From Solen grandis (lineage: Eukaryota; Mollusca; Bivalvia; Adapedonta; Solenidae), in contig CM037788.1 in the NCBI GenBank assembly GCA_021229015.1, positions 43,134,696 to 43,198,695 of the forward strand: a DNA stretch of 64,000 nt. Reading direction: 5' to 3'. This document shows positions 1 to 11,246 of the stretch, one piece after another. Below the pieces are notes generated by a model. The model searched no databases. It saw nothing but the letters and a program-made list of their open reading frames with translations, and was not told where the DNA came from. Positions within the stretch are counted from its first letter, which is position 1. The number at the start of each line of letters is the position of its first letter. Position numbers and translations under genes: made by a program.

Positions 1-79
1 CTGATTCAACTATGTCAAAATAACCACTTTGACTTAACTGTAGAAAATCAATGTCATCGGCAAAATCAAAATCTGACAT
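1..79 (-). CDS. Partial first coding exon at left edge, unknown protein
   Basis: Reading leftwards from an ATG at 79-77, the frame stays open to the window edge (26 codons). It is acidic and aromatic, starting MSDFDFADD and containing FLQLSQSGYFD. The start has A at -3 (GAAAATGTC), a fair Kozak context. No stop or splice donor is reached, so the exon runs out of the window. The QLxxSGYFD stretch resembles QLVSSGYFD in the duplicated first exons at 21705-21873 and 26408-26576, which are also minus strand and near the start of the protein; this may be a distant family link or chance. Function unknown. An open frame of this length could also occur by chance. Confidence 0.35.
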   Translation of the reverse strand, partial: MSDFDFADDIDFLQLSQSGYFDIVES

Positions 80-1062
80 TTTCAATGAAATTTTGAAGAA
101 AGAGATAGTCAGCGTTTTAGACCTATCCTGAAATGTAAACAATTGCTGCAGCCGACAACAATGAAATAACGGTGAATCTCGAAAACGTGTCTGTTATTTG
201 TGATAAGTTTGTAAAGAAATTTAAAGAAAAAAATAAAAACAATGTTTCTTTGATAATAATTTTAAAAAAAACACAAGAACATCCTTTTTTATCGTTTATT
301 AAATAAATTTGACGAGATGATTTCTTTGATAAAAATAGAAACTGGTTCTCCCAGTAGTATTGGTTCTCGTCTCTATTTACTACGTAGCGCCCACTTACAG
401 CGGGAACCATGCCGAAAGTAGTCTGCACAGTGTGACGTCACACTATGTATTAGACGCTGATATAATACGGATTTTTAATCTGCTGAGTTGTATTTGCGTC
501 TCGTATTTTGCGTGTTTTAGGGCCAGAAAATGTATAGGTATATAATATTTATTCAACAAAGACTGACAATCAGTCTAAACATCACAAAAGCATGCAGCAT
601 ATTGTCTAAATCTCGCAAAGTAACGTTTCTTTTTTAAAGATATGTGAAAGTAAATTATATGTTACAATAGAACATTACTATTAAAATTTACCTTATGTAT
701 TAAAATAAGTAAAGAAAAAAAAAAAAAAGTTTCATGTAAAAGAGGAATGTACCTGCATGAAATGCTGTTTTTCTTTTCTCTTTTTCTTTTTTAGTTACAC
801 GGATTGAATTTAGATCATTATTAGAAGAAATCAAACTGAAACTAATTCCATGCATTAGAGAAACGGTTATTGTATAACATTGTTCAATGCTATACTAAAG
901 TTGCAAAATTCAATGATCTACTGTGTATCCACTAGTTTTTACAGGTGTGTCTCTGTTTAATAGATCTTTGAATAGTAAGTGTAAGTACACTGTCAGACTT
1001 ATGTCTTATGTACATAGTGTCCATTGTACTATAGGAATCATGGCTCACAAATGGCCGGTCCA
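80..1062. other. Intergenic, no gene seen
   Basis: AT-rich sequence, presumed to hold the promoter and 5' UTR of the left-edge exon. The short open frames show no domain or splice signals. Apart from the CRE-like palindrome, nothing is recognised. Confidence 0.4.
429..444. promoter_or_regulatory. CRE-like perfect palindrome
   Basis: AGTGTGACGTCACACT is a perfect 16-base palindrome centred on TGACGTCA, the consensus site for CREB/ATF factors. It lies about 350 bases upstream of the minus-strand ATG at 79, where a promoter element for that exon could sit. Assigning it to that gene is inference. Confidence 0.35.
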
Positions 1063-1240
1063 TTTACAGTTGAACTTGTATATGACGCCACCTGTATTAA
1101 ACGGTCGACCTGTATTTAACGGTCAGTTTTAATTTTACCAAAGTAGCATTTTTTTATTTGTTTAACCTTTATCTATAATGATCTCTGATGGGTCACATTC
1201 TCCTCTTCCCTGACCGTTAAAGACAGGTTTAACCGCTTTC
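1063..1240. repeat. Fragment related to the pogo-type element at 15206
   Basis: It contains GCCACCTGTATTAAACGG followed by CCTGTATTTAACGG. This resembles the terminal CGACCACCTGTATTAAACG of the TA-flanked element starting at 15206. A second inverted tip was not clearly found, so this is probably a diverged or broken copy. Confidence 0.3.
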
Positions 1241-1325
1241 AACTTCGCCACTCGTGAAAATATTAATTTATAGGCTCACTCGGAGAAATAAAATGCGATC
1301 TTACACTGAAATCAACAAATATCCT

Positions 1326-1329
1326 ATTT

Positions 1330-1369
<40 letters not shown>

Positions 1370-1382
1370 TTCATTCATTCAT
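1326..1382. repeat. (TTTA)n microsatellite
   Basis: About ten near-perfect TTTA units running into TTCA units. Confidence 0.9.
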
Positions 1383-1524
1383 ATATCTGTATAGATTCAT
1401 TCTATTATTATTTGAACTGTTAAAATCGGAACATTCGGTGTCATAATTTCTTTATACCAGAAATAATCCGTAGTTTACTTAACAGTGTTTTATCCAGAAG
1501 ATTGTATATTTAATAGCGTGTGTA

Positions 1525-1527
1525 TAT

Positions 1528-1574
<47 letters not shown>

Positions 1575-1576
1575 TA
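1525..1576. repeat. (TTTA)n microsatellite
   Basis: A second TTTA array of about twelve units. The short frame reading LFIYLFIYLF is an artefact of it. Confidence 0.9.
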
Positions 1577-1994
1577 AAAAGTTTTCACAAATATGACTTA
1601 TGCAACTTGTATAAAACCAGTCAGTTTGGCAGGTACGGTACTCATGGTGTACTCAGGTTTATACTGTTCTATGTCCCGGGTTATCATGGAAACCATGGCA
1701 ATAGGTACAACAATGAAAAACCTGCTTCGAAGGTTGCCGAAATCCAGTGGTTGCGTACATGACTGCGGAACCGATGATTGTGGGTACTGAACCCGCCAGG
1801 AGGCAAATTTCCATAATGGCCTCTCCAGGCGAAAAGTACTGGTCCAACCAATGAACCGACGAAAGGAATAAGTATAAGCTGTGAGAAGTGTCTCCCTTAG
1901 TTTAAATTATATACAACCTGTTCAAACTAAAAGAAATAGTTTCTTCTGATCTACCTTCTGTTTGCTTTACCATGTTGCCAAATTCTGAGATGAG
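1577..1994. other. Intergenic, no gene seen
   Basis: Short overlapping frames on both strands only; no domain, splice signal or repeat was recognised. Confidence 0.4.
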
Positions 1995-2300
1995 AGGTCC
2001 CGGTTGCAGAGTGGTTAGAGCGTCCGCCCCGGAATCGGGAGATTGTTGGTTCGATCCCCGACTGCGACATACCAAAGTCGTAAAAAATGATACTGTTGCT
2101 TGGCGCTCAGCATATAAGGGTAGCTCCATGACTGATTAACCCGGTGTCAGGATAATGTGACTGGCTGTGGTATCATGCCACATGTTTACGGTGTGGTACT
2201 GCAGTGTTGCAACACTATATCTGTCTCAAGAAGACGTCACCAAATGACTGAAATAATGTCGGTGGGAATTAAGACTCCATAAACAATAAACAAACAAAAA
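1995..2300 (+). mobile_element. tRNA-derived SINE
   Basis: The head has a pol III A-box-like GCAGAGTGGTTAGAGCG and a B box GGTTCGATCCC, as in tRNA-derived SINEs. The body reads GGATAATGTGACTGGCTGTG and GTGGTATCATGCCACATG, and the tail is A-rich (AATAAACAAACAAAAA). A second copy in the opposite orientation lies at 41219-41516 and a diverged one at 6297-6480. Repeated copies with a shared body support a SINE rather than a tRNA gene. Confidence 0.75.
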
Positions 2301-4084
2301 GACTGAAGAAAAATCTAAATATTATCATCGTTAGTAGGAGATAAATAATTGTCACCATACCATGAAGAATATGTTCACTTTCACGATTATTAATCGTGCT
2401 AAGGTGTTCGTACAACATCCCATCTTCTATGGCTCTGTGTCAGTCGAATTCCTGTACCTAAATCTCTCTCGTCGAATTCAAAACTATCAAATTCGTAGAT
2501 TTACTTCTAAAAACAATTTCTCTCCATGAGCTGATACACGTATTTAATTCTATGAACGAAACGAAGTTGTGTAAAGTAATAAATATTCCCAAGTAAGTAT
2601 TAGTTCTAGTGGTCTTCACCCAGCGATATTTCTACTATTGTGATAAAAATGTGACTACACTTCGAATATATCATACCCCTTGTTCATTGTCGTGCGTGTA
2701 CCATTTCATACTGACAATGTTGTATACTTATTAACTAGATTAACGTTCTGCACTTTGGAGAATTACAATGAAATTTATGCTAACCCATTGTTCTGCGAAA
2801 ACAAAAGACTTGAAACAAGTAGCTTCTATATGTCGTAAAAAACTTCAGAATTCTTTCCAACACTGATTAAAATCCATTCCATACAAATCCTTTTCAAAAC
2901 TTTAAGAATATAGTTAATTAACGGGAGATGATATGTATACCCACAATCTGATGCTTGTCCAAAACCCTTTATTTATCTTTGAGGGTAATAGTATCTTGCA
3001 AATATACTTCGTGGCTTAATAGCTACGCGAGTATTCTTCAGTAATACGATAGTATTTTGTCTACTAGGAAGTGATTTGACAATTCATGTTTGTTTTGAGC
3101 GACAAATCGCGGGTCTCGTTTCTTGGCACGTAAATTGGGATCGGTGAGATCGATATACAGTATCCTGTTACGGATCTAGCTCTTTTCAATTATTGATGAA
3201 TTATCAATAATAATAATAATAATTATGATGATGATGAATTATCTATAATAATAATACATGTAATTATTTTATTATTATTATTATTATTATTATTACAAGT
3301 AGTTGTAGTAGTATCTGTTTTTAGCAAATTTCCTCAATTGTTTATATCCACGATCATGTATATAAAACAAGACATGAGTTAAAGTGCGCTGAATTTGGGG
3401 GAGAAATCTCATCTGTTGTTAAAGCCATTTCTAACACTAGTATTCTTATCTGGGAGGTAGGGTCAATTCTTGGTGCAGTATTTTATTTATGATTCAGCAC
3501 ATCTGATCATATCTGATTCCATCATTGTCCGCAGAGTTATGGCTACTATAAATTATACGCAGATCCATGTTCGTATATTTCTTATGTCTCAGTAAACTGT
3601 GTCTTGATTTCCATTAAACTGCTTTGAAGGGATAATTTCATTTTAATAGACTCCATTTGAAGCGACAAAATGTCGCCCCCCTCTCTTTCTCTCATGGCTA
3701 CTAAATGAGAAATTAGCTGTAGAGTTGTTTTTCAGTGGCATAAAACACGAAACATTACCGGTAAGGATATATTTTGAAAGATAATTAACCCCTTTAATTG
3801 TCCAGACCAGAAAAATCCTTTGTAAAACTGTCCCAACAATTATTGCTGTATCGGAGAGGTGGGTGGGGTATGGAAGGCATTGCATTCCTGGTGTTTATTT
3901 ATATATAGAGAGGTCGACTTTTTTTTCTTTTTTTTTTTTTTTACTGAATATCGGTGTCCTGTGGTCAGACATGCGTAACAATGACGTTACAGATACTCAA
4001 TTTATGTGCTATTTATACTGACCACCTTCATGTCACCGTATGAGAAATAGTGACGTACCTTAAGCGTCATTCCAACGTGTTCAG
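2301..4084. other. Intergenic with trinucleotide microsatellites
   Basis: No gene recognised. ATA/ATG and ATT arrays lie at about 3208-3297 and a poly-T tract near 3920-3942. Confidence 0.5.
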
Positions 4085-4345
4085 CTTACACCTGGCGTAT
4101 AACGAGCGTAATCTTAACGTATAATTCATACGCTCGCATATGCTGAAAAATTTGGAGCATGTTCAAAATTATTTTTCGACTTAGACGTATGAGAACATAC
4201 ACCGACGTATGACAAATTGACAACGCAGTTGAAACGTATACAACTTATCTCTTACATACTCCGTCCGTGCGTATATCTGCGTATGCGAGCGTATGAGCAA
4301 TTTTTCTCATACGTTCGCACACGTTAGTGCTATACGCTAGAGTGT
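4085..4345. repeat. Foldback-like sequence rich in CGTATG motifs
   Basis: Many inverted copies of CGTATGAG/CTCATACG and of CGTATA/TATACG are packed into about 260 bases, including CATACGCTCGCATA near 4128 and GCGTATGCGAGCGTATGAG near 4277. The ends (CCTGGCGTATAACGAGCG and CTATACGCTAGAGTG) pair imperfectly. This fits a foldback or MITE-type non-autonomous element; no target duplication was identified. Confidence 0.4.
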
Positions 4346-5650
4346 GACGGCCCAATTATCATCGACTTATTTCAACACAACACCTTTCTACTCTCTATCT
4401 TACCATGTGAAAATTAGTTCAAGTGTTCCCCTCCTCGGCGACTATTCAGACGATAAAAACTGTCTTCTATTGTCTTTAGAAATGTCTGAATAAGCTTTAT
4501 CTTATGTATAGGCTTTGGAAATGAAATATTGAAGCATCACACTGTCGTTTTAAAAAAGTTTATTAGAATAGTATGTCACCAAAAATAGAATAAGAATATA
4601 ATTATTAAAAGAATAAGTCTAATTTGCTTAACATATTTTTAACGATAACTTTTAACAAATACGTATTTTGTTTTATCAACAATAGGTCATGAACAAACAA
4701 ATTCAAATTTCTTCCGTCTTTAGTAATTATGTCATTATGATCAGTTTCGAGTACAAGAATTCATTCAAATTATCATCAGGTTATTACTGGAACTTACTGC
4801 AATTCTTAATCTGAAGTTACGACCTAAAATTATAAATGCAAACACTAAAATTATGAAAAGAATGCAAGAAACTTGATATATTTTACATGTTTTACCACCG
4901 TTCATTGACACGTTAGAACAAATAATCTGACAGATAAAAAATATAAAGACAAACAATCATCAGAAAATTCTAAATTGGTTAAAAAGAGTTGTTAATACAA
5001 AGTTATATCACAAATGAATTATGGGTAAAACAAATGATTTGAAACAATATGTGCCATTCTCCTGCACGTGAATCCCATGCCGTCCAGCAGCAATGTATCG
5101 CGATATATCACGATTTGTACAGACGTTGTATTTGGGAAAAAATAAACCGAAAAAGAAAATAGGACATAAACTGGAAATCCATGTATCTCTACCCTATTTT
5201 GATTCCATATGAGCACTCTTCTATAGATTTACATGTTTTTGTTTTAAATATTACCAGTGTATATTGTATCAGATATTATTTCTGCTTAATATGATATTTG
5301 AAAATCAAAAGGGTTCTATTTCGTTTCTTTAAAAAAGATGGTCACATGGGTCAATCTGATTTTGATATAGCTGTTTTTGAACAATAAATTCGTTTAAGTT
5401 AAAATATGTACATACGAGTATATTCAAAACAATATCAACATTAGAGATTCAGGATATATGTCAAAATTCAAACGTTTTTTATCCACTCAATATCCGTGAG
5501 TGAAATGGCAAAGCCTTAAAATAACCACGCACAATATCATTGAATGAAAACCTCTTATACAATCCTCTTAATATCTGGATATGTGAGGAAAAGATCATTT
5601 TTATAATTGAAAATGGATTTCTTTTTTTCCGATAAAAAATATAGTTTTAT
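4346..5650. other. Intergenic, no gene seen
   Basis: AT-rich sequence. Two short minus-strand hydrophobic frames (4765-4956 and 5019-5216) have no splice sites, motifs or codon bias that would support a gene. Confidence 0.4.
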
Positions 5651-5868
5651 TATGAAGAGCTTTAACCGTGAATTATACAAATTGAGGAGGTTTAACAGTG
5701 AAATATACGCAATGAAGAGTTTCAACCGTGAAATATACACCATGAAGAGTTTTAATCGAGAAATATACACAATGAAGAGTTTTAACCGTGAAATATAAAC
5801 CATGAATAGTTTTAATCGAGAAATATACACCATGAAGAGTTTTAATCGAGAAATATACACAATGAAGA
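5651..5868 (+). repeat. 30-bp minisatellite, in frame
   Basis: About seven tandem 30-base units of the form ATGAAGAGTTTTAAYCGWGA plus AATATACAC. Because 30 is a multiple of three, the plus strand reads a repeating decapeptide (MKSFNREIYT) for about 60 residues, and the minus strand gives another repeat. No splice sites or promoter were recognised, so this is annotated as a repeat. Confidence 0.8.
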
Positions 5869-6296
5869 GCCTGACTGTTTAGTTACCTTCAACCCAAAGG
5901 TTTGAGAATGTCAAAGCAATATACAAAACTACAGAGAAGATAATATTTAGAAATGAAAGTGCGCCTTTAATTTGCATAATTTACTGTATATTCATTTATT
6001 TTATGGATGGTTTTATTCAAGAATATTAACCACAGCGAAAAACTGTTCAGTTAAAATACATCACATTCTCAACAATATGAGTCCACGAATTAGAGTACCC
6101 ACGAACATGTCTTTAATGCAGATCTAATGAAATTTGATATCAGCGAGTATTAATGATTTTATAGTGTATTTAATGTCATATATTAATCCCAAAATTAACA
6201 CTCAAACAGCATATACTGCATAAACTCGTAAACCGTCTTAACTGACTCAGGGGTTCGAAGTTGTATGGGGCGACTCATTCGTACTTAATAAGTACG
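5869..6296. other. Intergenic, nothing recognised
   Basis: No open frame, repeat or RNA feature stands out. Confidence 0.4.
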
Positions 6297-6485
6297 AAAT
6301 ACTATGAGTCCCTGTGGTTAGAGCGGGGTTAACGGGTTTAAGCCCCGGTCGCAAAATGCTGAAGTCATTTAAAATGGTTTCTGGTCACCCTCTGCTCGGC
6401 GAAAAGTATATAAACAGGGTAGTTTCAGGTGTGGGTGGCCCGTTATAAAGATAATGTGTCTGGGTGTGGCATCAATATACAGTGA
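6297..6485 (+). mobile_element. Diverged tRNA-derived SINE
   Basis: The head (CCTGTGGTTAGAGCGG, then GGTTTAAGCCCCGGTCGC) and the body (CTCGGCGAAAAGTATATAAA, GATAATGTGTCTGGGTGTGG) match the SINE at 1995 with many substitutions. Its tail is not clear. Confidence 0.6.
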
Positions 6486-6539
6486 ATACGTCCGTGCTAA
6501 AAACCTATTCAGATCAAATAATCGTTATATTAATATCAG

Positions 6540-6835
6540 ACAATGCACATATGATATTTGAAAAATAATGAACATTGTATCATGCAAAGTGATAAACAAT
6601 TCAATTCACATTGCATGTGAGATACTATGCACATTATATCTTGAAATGTGAAATAGAAAACACATTTTATCATGAAATGTGAAATACAATGCAATTTATG
6701 TCATGAAATGTGAAAAATCAATGCACAATTTATCATTTATATAATGAAATGTGAAATTCAAACGCACATTATATCATGAAATATGAAATACAATGCACTT
6801 TTTGTCATGAAATGTGGAAAAATCAGAGAATATGG
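6540..6835. repeat. Degenerate minisatellite, ATCATGAAATGTGAAATAC units
   Basis: Roughly seven units of 35-50 bases sharing ATCATGAAATGTGAAA and CAATGCACATT. Unit lengths vary, so it is an old array. Confidence 0.65.
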
Positions 6836-7978
6836 AATGTCAAGAAAAGCTGTACAGGGTGTGTTATATCACAGATAGTCGACTTCATATGACACGGTTC
6901 ATGTGAAACAGAAACAAACATACAAACTGGAATACAATCACTACACTGCGCAGCGAAGTGTTCAAACATCGTGAACAACACCTTTTGAATCTTGCTGCGC
7001 AATCTGTATAATTAAAATCAAACTTTGCTGAAAACAGTTTATATAGATCAATAAATGCATCGTTTTAAGTAAAGTTATATGTGGGGTTTTTTACCTCTGT
7101 TTATGTGCATTATGCATTTCCCGACCCAACAACCATCAGTTCCTCCAAAAACATACATTATCAAGTTTCAATGTTTAACTTAAATATGGATTGTCTCCCT
7201 TAAAACTATGTTGCAAAGTTAAAAAGAGTTATAGAAATATTACCTTCCTGTGGCCAGATATGAAAAATGGCTATACGAGTGTGTGCCCCTTAATGTCGGT
7301 CAAACTTCCACATGTCAATAGTCATTTCGTGAAGGTCGAAACAAAAACCTCTTTTATCTTTTTATATTGGCCGACATCCCCACCTCCCCCAAAAACCTGA
7401 TATTTGGCTTCGACTGATAAAGGATTGACGCATCTTGCCAATAATGTGTCCTTAGATAAAGGCACCTGATATTAAAACTTATCAGACAATCCTATTTGCT
7501 CGGTTAATTTCCAAAATGACATTGATCTTAGAATGAATATTAAAACTTATACACTTTGATACTTTGAAACATTTAAAAAAAAAAATATTTTCCACGTATG
7601 CATAATTTCATTGCTTTTGTTGTTGTTGTTATTGTGTGTGTGTGTGTGTGTGTGTGTTTTAACCACGAAGGAACGTTATTTAAATGAATTGTTTAAACTG
7701 TCATAAATCTATTTTATTTCTAATTTTAACATGTACATGTACATGTGTATTACATGCAAGGCAATACGTGCCAAATGTTGTCAATTTGTAATTGTTTTCG
7801 GCAAATTTGAAGAACGTAACATCAATTTACGAGCAACCAGCCCTGCGTTCAGTTACCCTTCAAGGTCCATAACGTTAGCGCTTGCATCCCTGTTGTATCG
7901 GAGAGCAGGGAACCAAATTCATACATGGTTAAATGAACGCAGCCCAGGTTGTCAAACAGTTCCATCAGTTATGAAATC
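6836..7978. other. Intergenic with GT microsatellite
   Basis: A GTT/GT array lies at about 7617-7658. No gene was recognised; short frames lack supporting signals. Confidence 0.5.
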
Positions 7979-8058
7979 CAGCCAATAGCATGTTGGTTAC
8001 AGCCAATAACATGTCGGTTACAGCCAATAACATGTCGGTTACAGCCAATAACAGATAG
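7979..8058. repeat. 21-bp minisatellite
   Basis: CAGCCAATAACATGTCGGTTA is the 21-base unit minus the last base; it occurs about 3.6 times. Confidence 0.8.
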
Positions 8059-8100
8059 ATTGCAAAACAGAACGTTTCCTGCATAACAATTATTTGCGAC

Positions 8101-8200
8101 NNNNNNNNNNNNNNNNNNNNNNNNNNNNNNNNNNNNNNNNNNNNNNNNNNNNNNNNNNNNNNNNNNNNNNNNNNNNNNNNNNNNNNNNNNNNNNNNNNNN
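8101..8200. other. Assembly gap (100 N)
   Basis: Exactly 100 unresolved bases, the usual placeholder for a gap of unknown size. Confidence 0.99.
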
Positions 8201-9048
8201 ATTATTTTGATTGGGTGAATAAGTAGGTCACAGGAGCTAAAAATAGATTTTTAAAATGCAATCTTAGAAAATCTTCTCCTGCAAAACTGTAAGGCCTAGA
8301 GCTTTAATAATTGGTATATAGAATTGTCTTATGAACATCTACAAAAGTTGTTCAGATCATGACCCTGGGGTCAAAATTGGCCCCGCCCCAGGGGTCATTT
8401 TATTTTTCATAGGTTTATGTAGGAAAAACTTTAAAAATCTTCTCCTATGAAATGAAACCATATGGCCTAGAGCTAAGATATTTGGTATGTAGCATCATCT
8501 AATGGTTCATTACCAAGATTGTTCAAATCATAGCCCTATGGTGATAAATGACCCCGCACCAGGGGTTACTTGTTTTACATAGAGTTATAGGAAAATCTTA
8601 AAAATCTTCTTTTATGAATCCATAATAGAGCTTAGATAATTAGCTCACCTGAGCACAACGTGCTCATGGTGAGCTTTTATGATTGCCTTTTGTCCAGCGT
8701 CTGTTGTCCGTCCATCTGTCCGTGCGTGCGTACGTCTTGCGTCAACTTTTTCCATTAAACAACATCTCCTCCTAATCCGCTGAAGGGATTTTGACAAAAT
8801 TTCACAAGAATCATCCTTATGATGTCCTCTAACAAAATTGTACAAATTATTATGATTGGTTGAAAAAGGTCACAGGAGCTAAAAATAGATTTTAAAATGC
8901 AATCTTAGAAAATCTTCTCGTGCAAAACTGTAAGACCTACAGCGTGTAGAATTGTCTTATAAACCTTTACAAAAATTGTTCAAATCATGGCCCTAGGGTC
9001 AAAATTTGCCCTGCCCCAGGGGTCACTTTATTTTACATAGGCTTATCA
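8201..9048. repeat. Dispersed repeat, two half-copies with an AGCTCACCTGAGC tip
   Basis: The block GTCACAGGAGCTAAAAATAG...GGCCTAGAGC...CCCCAGGGGTCA occurs near 8230 and again near 8870. Between them, at 8641, is the element tip AGCTCACCTGAGCACAACG followed by CGTCTGTTGTCCGTCC. The tip family recurs at 27950, 44070, 48195 and 63110. This is a non-autonomous, probably DNA-mediated repeat. The assembly gap falls inside it. Confidence 0.6.
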
Positions 9049-9364
9049 GGGGCAGAAAATAGTGGATTTTTCTGGGAGGTTCGGGACCTTCCAGTAATAT
9101 TTTCAGAGGGTCCGAAGGAATTTTAGCTAGGTCCCAACTTGTGCTTTTTGAAAAGATAAAAAAGATATAACACTGTTGTCTGTAACTAACTAGGTGATTT
9201 ATTTTACCTTTAATTTATGCACAGAAATGGTGTAACTTCAGTCTCAGTTTATTTTGCGGAGGTAGCCATACTGGTATGTTGGTCATCTTCCTTGATTCTT
9301 GGTCCTGGGCAGGTGTGTGATAAATGTCTTGCGCTTTCTGATGAAATAAGCCACTTTGCAATGG

Positions 9365-11246
9365 CTAGATCAGGAATAAAATAAAAGGTCCCTCAGACAT
9401 TATGAACAGTTGATTGTAATAATTTTCCTGGGACAGAGTGGTTCTCAAATGAGACTTAATATTGTTTGCCTTAGAAAAACCTCTTTCACACGCACTTGTG
9501 GATGGTGACAGGGTTATCAGATACTCAATCAGCTTTGCTTTAGCCGAGTCCTTGAATGTGCTACCACTGAGTATAAGGCTGTAAACTTCTACTAATGGAT
9601 TTGTCCTCAATACTTTAATATGCAGTTTTAAAGCTAGCCAGTCTGTTTCAATTATGGTTTCTTTCTCTTCTTCTGGGAAATATTCACTTACAACAGTGTC
9701 ATGTAGAAGAGAACTGATTTCCTTGTTGCCATAAGTGATTAGTTCTTCATGATCCAGTGGCCAGGCATGGAAATTGAACACTTGACAATTGCTCCAGTGG
9801 AGGCTGCTTTAGGTTGGCAAACCTCTTGTTTATGTATGTTATTGTATTATTTATCATGTTACTGATATTTTGGTTATTTTTGAAATCAACTGTAGGTGTT
9901 GCTCCTGTCAATGTTATGTCCCTAAATTTTCTCTGGTCAGGATCATACAACTCTTGAAATTTCTTCATGTATCTACCGGGAGCAGTTTTGAGAGCATTCA
10001 ATTTTTTCACACAGTTCAACAATAAGCAACTCCTCCATCTGAAAGCACTTAGATAGATCTGCTACAATGGGCATATAGTCTAACAGAAAATAAAGCCAAA
10101 GAAGAAATTTGACTGAAGTTAGAACCTTGTGATAGCCCTTTGCTTTATTAGCATCATCTGCCCTAGTTCCTGCTTCATAACCATGCTGAAGATGAATGTT
10201 CACAGCTTCAAGATTTTTCTCAAGAGCCACTAATGCTCTCTGCTTGCTGGCTAACCACCATACTTGTTTGATAGAGGAAAAATGGGCCAACTCATTATCC
10301 AGCAATGAAGCAATTTCTGTCAGCTCTCTTCTTTGTTTTGGTGAAAAAAGGTAAAACCCAAAAATGCCCTTAATGGTATTTTCAAAAGTGGACATGTAAT
10401 CACTGGATTTATTTGTATCTAGAACAGCCAATTCCAGTTTATGTGCAACACAGTGAATCCCTACAGCAGATGGAACCACGGCATTAATCTTTGTTATTAC
10501 CCCAGATTTTATTCCGAAGTTAACAGATGCACCATCAAAATTTGCACATATTAAGGAGGGCTTTGAAATCGTACCGCCTTCAGGTTTTAATAGATCAATA
10601 TTCAAGTCCATTTTTGATAATGCAGCTATAATTGCACTATAGATGCCATTTGCATTTGCAGAGGTAAGTGGTTCAGTACTTATGAGCTGGTGACGGGGAT
10701 CTTTTCTGATGATACATAACGAAGATACACTATTTCTTGTTCAACAATAGAGCGGTCAGTTGAGCCGTCCCTCAAGATACTAATGAATTTAGACTTCTGT
10801 ATTTCATCTTTTATAGGTTCCATAAGAGCCTTTGCAATAGCATCCACAAAGTTCAAACAACCGTGGGCGTTTAAGTAATTACCACCCAAATTGACTTTGT
10901 TTTTTAACTGTACTGTGCACATAAGATTGTAATCTTCAAATGGCTTTCCAGCTTTAGCTATGGCATAGGCTGTATTAAATAAATTGCACAATCTCTCTTT
11001 TTGTTCATCACTCAGCTTGGTAAAGGCCTTAATCAGTGGTGAATCTGTAGCAGTTGAAGATTTGGTAGCTTGAGGTCCCATGCTTAATTTCAGACAAGTT
11101 AGATGTTCTTTACTAGCAGCATGTATTTTTATGGGATCTACTTTTAAGTTTGACGTACCTTTGAATAGCGCGCTCATTTTGTCAGCCGCATGTGGATACT
11201 TAATGCAAACGCTACATGACATTTTCCCTGTGATTTCATTATGCTC
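9365..11246 (-). pseudogene. hAT-type transposase (ZNF862/C17orf113-like), frameshifted
   Basis: One intronless coding region, read leftwards and broken into four frames (11246-10680, 10690-9973, 10022-9747, 9781-9365). In order it shows the end of a TTF-type zinc finger (MSCSVC, then HAASKEH), LRDGSTDRS at the position of the catalytic Asp region, ANFDGASVNFG, GIHCVAHKLEL, a WWLASKQ segment, and a C-terminal hAT dimerisation domain (STSACERGFSKANNIKSHLR). The order fits animal hAT transposases and their domesticated relatives; the usual DEST motif reads DGST here. At least three frame breaks (near 10690, 10000 and 9765) make it non-functional. Its N-terminal end is cut at 11247, exactly where a terminal inverted repeat begins. 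Confidence 0.75.

Noticed and set aside
4765..4956. Hydrophobic 63-codon minus-strand frame
   Set aside because: AT-rich low-complexity sequence; hydrophobicity follows from composition.
5555..5860. 101-codon minus-strand repetitive frame
   Set aside because: Product of the 30-bp minisatellite and its flank; no gene signals.
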